From positions 386,152 to 450,151 of the forward strand of contig FJUW01000025.1 in assembly GCA_900074885.1 (NCBI GenBank): a DNA stretch of 64,000 nt, in the 5' to 3' direction. This DNA comes from Rhynchosporium graminicola. Taxonomy: Eukaryota; Ascomycota; Leotiomycetes; Helotiales; Ploettnerulaceae. Below the pieces are notes generated by a model. That model did no database searches. It was given only the letters and a program-made list of their open reading frames with translations, and was not told where the DNA came from. Shown piece after piece: positions 55,339 to 64,000 of this stretch (position 1 is its first letter; every line of letters starts with the position of its first letter). The position numbers and the translations under genes were made by a program.

Positions 55339-57000
55339 ATGACCATTTCTCAAACCAGGAGAGCACTTGGTGGAGATACCCCGAAGACTAGAACCCCTTC
55401 AACTTCGAGTACGAGTACAGCTTCTATTTCAGTCGGGACACCCTCCGAAACTAGTCCCTCACCCTCTCCTTCCTCCGAGATAACGAAGCGCGCACAAACC
55501 GTCGAAATGACTGATGTCCTGGATAAGACAGGCGTCAATGGCTCAAAGATACCCAGCAGACCCGTGAACGGCAACAGGAGGCAATCGTCCCCAATGATGC
55601 CTTCATTTATGGTCTCTGCGCCGGGAAAGGTCATTGTGTTCGGGGAGCATGCAGTGGTCTATGGCAAGGTGAGGACATCCTCCTGGCACTTCCGCTGAGC
55701 AGCTCTAACCTCTGTTTAGCCGGCTATTGCAGCTTCAATTTCACTTCGATCCTACCTCCTTGTAACAGCGCTCTCGAAGTCAAAACGTACAATCACACTT
55801 CGATTCCCAGATATTAATCTAGCACATACTTGGAATATTGATGATCTGCCTTGGGACGCTTTCTCGCAGCCCAGTAAAAAGAAGTACTACTATGACCTGG
55901 TAACCACACTCGATCCGGATCTGGTCGCAGCCATGAAGCCATTTCTGCAAAACGTTTCTCCAGATGCACCTGAAGAGGTCCGCAAGGTTCATCAAGCTTC
56001 TGCTTCGGCATTTTTATACCTTTTCATGTCTTTAGGATCGCCCTCGTTTCCAGGCTCTCTTTATACACTCCGTTCTACGATACCAATTGGCGGCGGACTC
56101 GGAAGCAGCGCATCGATCTGCGTCTGCTTGGCTGCTTCTCTCCTCCTCCAAATTCGAACACTCTCTGGACCACATCCTGATCAGCCATCCGAGGAGGCCC
56201 GGCTGCAGATTGAACGTATAAATCGATGGGCATTCGTGGGCGAAATGTGTATACATGGCAACCCATCTGGCGTAGATAATACAGTTGCGACACAAGGAAA
56301 GGCCGTTGTTTACCAGAGACTGGATTATGCGAAACCTCCCAAAGTAACGCCATTATGGAACTTTCCGGAGCTTCCCCTCTTGGTTGTGGATACCAAACAA
56401 CCAAAATCCACGGCGGTAGAGGTCGCAAAAGTGGCGACACTAAAAAAGAACCTTCCCCATGTCACAGGATCGATTATAGATGCGATTGAGAAAGTTGCAG
56501 ACAGTGCGGTCGGCCTGATCCAACACGAAAATTTTGATAGCGAGGAGCTTTCAAGCCTGGAAGCACTGGGAAATTTAATGACTATCAACCATGGACTTCT
56601 GGTTGCCTTGGGCGTTTCACATCCTCGTCTGGAGAGGATACGGGAATTGGTCGATCATAAGGGCATCGGTTGGACGAAGCTCACAGGAGCTGGAGGTGGA
56701 GGATGCGCCATCACATTACTCAAGCCAGACACACCAGGGGAGGTAATGCAACAATTAGAACAATCTCTAGAGGAAGAAGGCTACAACCAGTTCGAAACCA
56801 CGCTAGGATGTGATGGTGTCGGAGTTTTGTGGCCAGCAGTTCTCAAAAATGGAAGTGAAGACGATATGGGAGGAGAAGAAATAGATCAAGAGAAATTCTT
56901 GAAAGCGGATGGAATTGATGGTGTTGAAGCACTTGTCGGAGTTCACGGAGAATCAGGAGAAGATAGAGAAGCTTGGAAATTTTGGAGGGTCGAGGATTAA
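55339..57000 (+). CDS. ERG12: mevalonate kinase with N-terminal extension
   Basis: Exons 55339-55668 and 55720-57000 give 536 residues, nearly 100 longer than the yeast enzyme. The kinase proper starts at about residue 87 (MPSFMVSAPGKVIVFGEHAV). The GHMP ATP-binding loop is IPIGGGLGSSASICVCLAAS with GGGLGSSAS at about 234-242; the third motif is LTGAGGGGCAITLL. The enzyme phosphorylates mevalonate, an early step towards isopentenyl diphosphate, sterols, dolichol, ubiquinone and prenyl groups. Residues 1-86 are Ser/Thr/Pro-rich and look disordered; the true start might be a later ATG at the kinase core. The next gene on the same strand, 306 bp away, is the prenyltransferase subunit RAM2. Confidence 0.94.
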
Positions 57001-57306
57001 TGTAAGAAGATTTATTGCCCTCAACGGCACTTCTATGACATAGGATCTTCGGGGTCAATGGGATGATTGACTCGATGTGTTTATGTAGAGGTACCATTAG
57101 CGAGCGAAATACCTAACAAAATGACCCATCAAGTATGTGAACCTTCTTCTGGCGTGAATCACTCGCCTGACCTGTAGGACTACTGGTCCTTTGACCTGCT
57201 GTTGCCATTGTTCAAGAAGCGACCGTGGCTGCAGCCAGCATTCCTCGGACTCAAAGCCTCAAAGCCTCAAGGTACATTCTTGCCCCACCATATAAGTAAC
57301 CAGACA

Positions 57307-58943
57307 ATGGCTCCCAAAACCTCAAAAGCGCCCAAGCAGCAAGCAAAATATACGGAGTCACCAAAGGAGTGTAAGTGAATCTCACTAAGCAATTTTTCAT
57401 CCCTAGGCTTGTTCCGCGGGTATTCCTGGCTAACAACAAATATCTAGACCCCACCATAGCCGCGAAGCTCGAAGCCGAATATCTTGCTTCCCGACCCTAT
57501 CAAGTCCTTAAAGAGACAAAAGGGTTCTCGAAATTCATCTCCAGTGAGAAGATCGCATACGCACATTCGATTCTACTCGAGACAGGAGCTTGGAGAACGT
57601 GGGCGGCCCCGCAGCAGAAAGAATTCTGGAAACTGGTTGAGCAGCAGAAGATTCCCATACCCCTCCCGAAGCCACCGAGCCTAGGAAAGGATCAGAGAGG
57701 GATTGATCTTGGAAGCTATACGCCAGCGGAATATAAGCTCTACGAGAGGAGGGAAAGAGACTTGAGAGCTCTAAGGGAGAAGAGCAATAGGTTTAGGATT
57801 AAACGGGCGCAAGGCTGGACGGAAGAGGAAGTTGAAGAGGAGAGGAATCGGAGAAAATTGCTGGGGCATTTACAAGGGAGAAAGATGGGGATTTATGAGA
57901 GAGATCCTGAGTGGGATGATGTGATCCCTTTGGAGCAGGACGATGGAGATGGTGCGCTGGCTGCTATTGCTTATTCAGATGAATATGCTGAAGGTTGGTG
58001 AAAAGAAATGTGAGATCGAGCATGAATACCTTGGCTAATATCGACAACAGCTATGGGATACCTACGCGCTATAATGGCGGCCAAGGAATACTCTCCCAGA
58101 GTCCTGGGACTAACAGAGCACATCATATCGCTCAATGCATCTCACTACACAGTCTGGCTCTACCGAGCAAGAACGCTTTTCGCCTTAGAGTCTTCCATCG
58201 AAGCAGAGCTCGAATGGATGAACAAAGTTGCACTTGACAACCAAAAGAACTACCAAATATGGCACCACCGCCAAATACTAATTGACAACCTCTACGAAAA
58301 AATCTCCTCTGACCACACTGCTATCGAAAATCTCGCCGATACCGAAACAGCATTTATGGCACGCATGTTCGATGAAGATTCAAAGAACTATCACGTATGG
58401 AGCTATCGCCAATACCTCGTTCGCAAGCTCGATCTCTTCAACCAGAAAGAGATAGAGTCCATACAGACACTGCTGCGTTCTGATATAAAGAACAACAGTG
58501 CCTGGTCCCATCGCTTCTTCGTCGTGTTCTCCGATCCAAAAATCTCAACACCTGGCTCCCTAGCCACTGAACGCGATTTCAATATGCCCTCCGAGATCAT
58601 CGATCGTGAAATCGAGTTCGCTAAATCAGCTACGTTCGATGCACCTCAAAATCAAAGTCCATGGAACTACCTCCGAGGTGTACTCACCAAAGGCAGTCGG
58701 AAATTGGCTACGCAAGAATGCTTCGCTGGGGAGTTCGCGAAGATCCCCAAGGAGGGGGAGGAAGATGTGAAAAGTAGTCATGCGTTGGATTTCTTGGCTG
58801 ATGTGTGGGCTGAGAAGAAGGAGTTTGAGAAAGCGGAACGGGCATTGGATTTGTTGGCGGATAAGTATGATAGGATCAGGAAGAATTACTGGATGTTTAA
58901 GAGGAGTGGGTTGAGGGGTTCGGAGTTGAATTTGAGCATCTAG
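57307..58943 (+). CDS. RAM2: protein farnesyltransferase/geranylgeranyltransferase I alpha subunit with extra N-terminal domain
   Basis: Exons 57307-57370, 57448-57993 and 58051-58943 give 500 residues; usual RAM2 proteins are about 300-380. The RAM2 part begins near residue 168 (MGIYERDPEWDDVIPLEQDD), close to the normal family start, and has the PPTA repeats NYQIWHHRQ, NYHVWSYRQ, NNSAWSHRFF and NQSPWNYLRG. This subunit pairs with RAM1 or CDC43 to add farnesyl or geranylgeranyl to CaaX proteins. Residues 1-167 are a separate, mostly helical charged unit (AEYLASRPYQVLKETKGFSK, WTEEEVEEERNRRKLLGHLQ) of unknown function, fused in frame. Alternatively two transcripts exist and RAM2 translation begins at residue 168. 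Both introns close in phase. Confidence 0.88.
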
Positions 58944-60889
58944 AGGACTGGGTTGAGGAGATCTTGAGATGATTGAAAGACCGAGCACTGGGTCGGGAAT
59001 TTAGATGCGTGGCTTTTGCTATGCTTTCGGAAAAATTGATACCCATGATTTTGAGGGCAGTCTCTTGGTTTTGTCCTATGGTTTGCGTTATATCCTATGC
59101 TGGGAGGCAAAGCTTCATAGCTTACACGCAAATCCGTTTCAGCCTCTGGCTATAGAAGAAATTCTCAACTATCAGAGGACGAGATTAGGGTGTTCCGTCA
59201 CCGGTAGCGAGACCTCTTTTGAGATCTTAAATCACAGAGATTAAATAGTATATTCATCAAAGTGACAATCTTGTGTCTGGGACTCGTTACGAGACTTTCA
59301 TCTAGTCTAATTTTCATAGCTACCAAATCACTTTTGGACTTTTGCTCGACTGATCCATAGAAACCGTAGAATTATCACACGACCATGTTGTTCGTGTCGC
59401 CGGATAAACAATATCAGCCTCGATATCTACTTGTTATCACAATACTTGGTTAAGCACCGCTGATTCAAATAATGCAAACAGGTTCATAGCTCGAACATAC
59501 CCTACATGATCCATCGAGGCCCTGGTGAGAAGAGAAATTGTTTTCGGATTGTGCTTTGTTTTCAAATCGTTGACCTACAGGCCGTTCTTCGCGAGAGTAG
59601 TGATGACTTGATATGTAGGAAATTTAACTGTGGAGTCGGTAAGGTCAGGCTAGTGCGTAATCAAATGAGTAACTCGGATTTATTGCTTGCGAATTACCTG
59701 TAGGATTTCCCAGCTACTGATATAGGTCGTTAGAGCTCTATAGAGATATTCACTGCTATGTAATAGAGATACTTTTGGAAGAGGTTGCGACTTCGTGATC
59801 GCCTAAGCGAAATTAGGCGAAATCTATCCATTGTTTACCTATAGGTAGCTATCTTTCCTCTTCCAGACCTAAAAGGCTCACACGATATCTGACTACAGTG
59901 CTTGAGTTCCTACCTCAGGCTACTTTGCAGCGTCTTGACGCCTTTGGATACATATTTGAGCCTCCTTGCGCTAGAGTATAAGCAGGACTAGCTTCAGCTT
60001 TTGACTATGTGAAACACCACCGTGTCAGTTGCTAGAGCTGTCGTCGCTGAGGAACCTCTGAGAGGTGGTTGAGATAACGCTACCATAGCCTGTAATATTC
60101 ATAAGAAGGGTTTGGACGTACGAAAAGTCCCTACTTCCCTGAGATCCCTTGCCTCCGCTTTTCTCGTGGCTAGCCGCCGACAACGCGCAGGTTGTTAACG
60201 TCTTCTGCACTACAGGCGTTCCTGGCGATGGCACCTGCGAGAGAACGGTATGTCTTCTTCGAATTCTGTGAAATTACGAGTGTAACTAGCTGACTCATAA
60301 TTACTTGATAGGGCACTGCATGTCTTCTTTTAACGCTGCTCAAAAACGAGTGCCTAGCTAATCCATAATTACTCAACAGCAAAATACCTAGTGCGTAAGT
60401 ACTACTGCTATCAGAAAACCATGACTGCTTTGATTTGATAGATAGCTAACACTACGACATAGTGCTCTCAGCAGCAGAGCAAAACGTTTTTCGCACCTAG
60501 GACGTGTGGAGGGGGTTCCCCGGGTCCAAAGGGCAAGAAAGTCCCAGATTGTCCTGCTGGCGGCGGAAGAGCCTGTTGTTTATGTTATGTTCTCACCTAC
60601 TGTTTTAAAGATTGATTTCTAACTATGTTGCGTCTAGCTCTCAGGGAGAATCTCGTGAAGGATTTACGGAGCTATGGCCATATTGTACGGAATGTTGCAG
60701 ACACAGTGGGCCTTTGGTTTGGATTTAGCCACCTGATAGAACCAGGGTTTCGGCGTGAGAGATATTTCTGCGGTCTCAATGGAAAGAGCTATATGAATCC
60801 TTGCTCATTGTGTCCGAGGAACTCCCGACCGACCACCGAATACTATGATTGCGTATGCTGTGCTCGTGTAGGCCAGAACTTTGCTCGTG
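58944..60889. other. gene-poor region
   Basis: About 1.9 kb 3' of RAM2 with only short frames. Near 60240-60390 two imperfect copies of a ~70-bp segment occur (each with TATGTCTTC or CATGTCTTC, then ACGAGTG and CATAATTACT). No gene recognised. Confidence 0.4.
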
Positions 60890-62030
60890 AATTCAATAAT
60901 CGAACTTCGGTGTCGGCCTAGCCCAGCGCAGTAAGCAAGTTAAAAGCATGTTGGATACTCCAGAAGATAAGAATAGGTCATCGTGATTCAAGACAGGTTT
61001 TGATTGATTATGTAAAGCAGCGCCACAATGTGCCATTGTATATTCCATCTTTAGCGTTAGACGCCGCGTGGTCGCAGGGCTAGGGAAAAACTCTTCAGCT
61101 GTGCAGTAGCGGCAGCCTGCCGGAAACATTCGGAACTCCACTATCATATCCCCAGCCAGAAAGGACTACTCCATCATCAATATCAGGTTTTTGGGCAACT
61201 GAAGCATCGCTAGCAAGCGAGCCTAGGCTGTGGCCGACGAGGACTATCGGCTCGGGAACGTAGCTTGATGATGATGCGCGATTGGGGTAGGAGACGGTGC
61301 CGAATTTAGCGTACTAGATGAAGTTCTCGAAGACGGGGATATGGATAGAGAGTTGAGCTTCGTAGCCGCTGATACTGCAGGCAGAGTTAGGTAGGAATAG
61401 CCGGGCACGAAGTCTTTTCCACGCAGAAGGCGAGGACATCAGTGCTAAAGGTGCTACGTCGAAAGTTGACCAGCGCCAACTCGATCGTAGAAAAGCACAA
61501 AGGACCCCTTTGTATCAGCGAAATCTACAAAGCTGCGTTCGTCTGGCTGATAGCGCGAGTCCTAATGAATGTTGGAGAATCAGGACATGAGACGATCTTC
61601 TTAGTGATGGACTTACGATCTGTCGAGACTAAGACCGTGTGTAACAATCAATAAATTAGAGCCAGGGTTGACTTGGGGTTCACAGTATTTACCAGCGATA
61701 CTGAAGCTTCTTGTGTTGTTTTTGGACCGTCGATGGGGTTGAAAAATGGCATGAAATCTCGACCTTGAGAAGTCGGCTCTTGTAAAGCTAACATTGCAAG
61801 GCTGAGACAATTGTTCCTCCTAAATATATTCAATGCACTGAAACCGTTACATAGGAATCTAATACTTACGATCAAAGTCAAGGACAGGCGATGTAATATC
61901 AATGTTATTCTCGATCGGCCCCGAATCAAGTCGGTGGTCGTCAGAGTCAGAGGCACGGTCAAATCAACTCATGTCTTCCTCGAGACGTCTTCTACCAAGA
62001 TAGGAAGCATGAATACTTGAGGTGGATAAC
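60890..62030 (-). pseudogene. alpha/beta-hydrolase, decayed
   Basis: Minus-strand remnants in the right order: an early strand and oxyanion region (SIAGKYCEPQVNPGSNLLIV then THGLSLDRS) at about 61613-61690, a middle segment SFVDFADTKGSFVLFYDRVG at about 61480-61540, and the nucleophile elbow PIVLVGHSLGSLASDASVAQ at about 61200-61255. The continuation DIDDGVVLSGWGYDSGVPNV follows at about 61135-61195. The pieces are in different frames, with stops (for example after SGRLPLLHS) and no complete splice-consistent frame. The pattern matches fungal hydrolases with an SISGKYC-type start. The natural substrate is unknown. It might be rescued in part by introns I could not place, but several stops lie inside conserved exons. 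Confidence 0.6.
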
Positions 62031-64000
62031 ATGCTAAGTGATACGATCGTGATACCCACATTTAATATCTTGGGATTCCTAGCAATTGTGTCTGGATACA
62101 ATCACAAGAACTTGATGCGAAGGAGGACTGAGTCTTGAGGGAGGATTATTGACGAGGAAACGTTAAAGAGAGCATACATGGAATGATTGCTCGTCTTGCT
62201 ATGTTGGAAGTTGGGAGAATATTCCCAACGTGGAATTCTGCTGAATAGATATAACATGCGTCCCAGAGGGAAAGCAAATCATGGTAGGAGTGGCTTGAAC
62301 TGGATGAAAATTTCACAGCAGTCAGATCCTATCATAAATCTAAAAGGGGAAGACATGCAGGTAATTGAAGCAGAGGTCCAAAGGAGCACGGGAATGAGCA
62401 GAGCAGAGAGCAAGTTCAAGTTGCGAGACTGAAGAATAGAATATGGGAAGCTCATGAGTACCTGTTTGGTGACCGCTCGACACATTCCACCAGGATCAAG
62501 AATGGCCTGCCTTGCGTTGCTCCAATTTTTGACGAGCTAGCTTCGGAAGAATTCGAATGCCATTGGACAACAGTAACCATCTTCCAACATCAAATCTCTC
62601 TGACCATGCACAATCCAGAATTTGATTAAGCCGTGTTGCCATCCACAATTGCTACGAAGTCACTGGACGCCATTCTCGGGGAAGTTGCGACAAGCCGACG
62701 GAAGAGAAAGAAAGAGATTGTAAATAGCAGGGGCTCCAAGCCTTTTCATGATATCGCGGAGGCAAAGCAGGTGTCACCATGAAACCGGGAGCCGTGGATT
62801 TGGAAGACCAAACGAGAGGTTCAGCTGTACCTGGTAATTGCTCACTAAACATAGAGTAAGCTGCAGGGTATCTCGGGATTGTACTTCGATATGACACCAC
62901 GATCTGAGTATGTCAAGGCCATAGACGACACGATATGCCTAGTACAAGATGTAGATTTCTCCACGGTCCTGGGGATCTCCGACACGATCACACAGCGTTA
63001 TGCAGATAGCTCGCCTCGCGATGGCCCAGTACGCCTAATGTTCCCAATATCGACTTCGGTCTCAGTTCTCGTTTCCGAGATCTCGTTTCCGAGAAACTTG
63101 GATTGTTGGTTCGAGGCTGCGTACGCATAACCAACGGAAAAATGACCCTAAGTATTCCGGGAGGGAAGCATGATCGTTTCCATGCAAGAAAAGACCCAGA
63201 CCAGCTTCAGCTTTTTCAGGGCATTTTATAGGCGACGGTTGGTGATGAATTAGTGGCAGCGGATGAACGTCTCTAGCCTCCCCTCTCCGCAGAGAAAAGG
63301 AGCAATGGGAGGTGATGCACGAGACGAGGTACGCGACTCGATGTCCTGCTATGAGGGACGTCGCGACCGGAGCGGAATGAACATCGCTTGGTAGAGTCAC
63401 ATGACCAACGGGTGTGTCTAAAAACGGAGGTATGCACTTCGGCTCGGTAGCCCCACGGATGTTTTGTTTCGCGTAGATATCTATCTGCCCATGTCTGCTG
63501 TCATCCCGTCTGGTTGAAACATCCAACCTCTGCCTCCCTGCAGGATCTCCCACCCCCTTCCTGGCCAAAGCATCCAGCCTTTCTGCTGAGTCCTGACATG
63601 CCCTCCCTGATCGATCTGACTCCCGGATTCGCGCTCTCCTGCATCCCGATTCCCGACGGTAGTATTGTACTGGTGCAACACCGCACTGATGTGACTGACG
63701 GAAGGTGGACGGGCATACGGAGGAGGTTGGGAGGGGGATCTCAGATTTGAGGATTGAGTCTGGATGCTGGAAAGTGCATCAATCAATTCGAAGGCGTCAG
63801 GGCAAACGCGAAGGAATCATGCCTGGCGTCGCCATCGCCAGCGCCATCGTCTATCCCTTCCGACGACTAACGAATTGCCGGTGCATTCTGGAGCACAGCA
63901 TGCCCGCCCTGTTTACCTTCGGTACGAACAGCGATAACGACTTTCCTTAGCGATGATTTCATCGCAAGGTACGAGTAAACGCTGAAAGCCTCTGTCTGAT
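62031..64000. other. gene-poor right end of window
   Basis: 2 kb with short open frames on both strands and no recognisable protein. A tandem 14-bp duplication (CTCGTTTCCGAGA with one more base) is at about 63068-63096. Frames at 63597-63750 (plus) and 62652-62900 (minus) are protein-like only in composition. Confidence 0.4.

Overview
The window is nuclear DNA from a filamentous ascomycete (Pezizomycotina). The evidence is short introns of about 46-265 bp with GTAAGT-type donors, fungal-only protein families, and a DNA transposon carrying the signature of repeat-induced point mutation (RIP). The protein style suggests Leotiomycetes/Helotiales, but that is only an impression. About 27 protein-coding genes can be supported. 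Most gene models were rebuilt by joining exons across splice sites and checking that the reading phase closes.

Layout, left to right. 1-16 kb: a cation-chloride cotransporter (VHC1 type, C-terminus beyond the left edge) diverges from a vacuolar amino-acid transporter. Then come a small GPI-protein candidate with an in-frame stop, DNA polymerase delta subunit 2, a two-exon orphan, a fungal SLATT-domain membrane protein, a nitronate monooxygenase and a conserved protein of unknown function. 16-29 kb: a perfect 25-bp hairpin, a type II membrane protein, a taxilin-like coiled-coil protein, the mitochondrial peptidase CYM1 and ornithine decarboxylase. 29-46 kb: a 3'-5' exonuclease divergent from LSM5, a gene-poor 2.7-kb stretch, a TRM140-type tRNA methyltransferase divergent from COQ10, mitochondrial bL34, an unknown acidic protein, STE24, a RIP-mutated Tc1-like transposon, mitochondrial methionyl-tRNA synthetase and an MTR2-like export factor. 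46-59 kb: a 766-residue unknown protein, an 87-residue protein with a 13-nt micro-exon, RPL38, a 363-residue orphan, mevalonate kinase (ERG12) and RAM2 with an unusual N-terminal domain. 59-64 kb: a decayed region with an alpha/beta-hydrolase pseudogene and no intact gene that I can support.

Two functional themes stand out. Mitochondrial functions are common: CYM1, COQ10, bL34m, MSM1 and possibly the exonuclease. Three enzymes of isoprenoid supply and protein prenylation also sit within 19 kb: ERG12 makes the isoprenoid precursor, RAM2 is the shared subunit that attaches farnesyl or geranylgeranyl, and STE24 trims CaaX proteins. COQ10 binds the polyprenylated coenzyme Q. ERG12 and RAM2 are direct neighbours on the same strand.

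No rRNA, tRNA or CRISPR array was recognised. No clearly new multi-gene system was found. The most unusual items are the RAM2 fusion, the GPI-protein gene interrupted by TGA, the SLATT protein, the isolated hairpin and the uORF ahead of ornithine decarboxylase.
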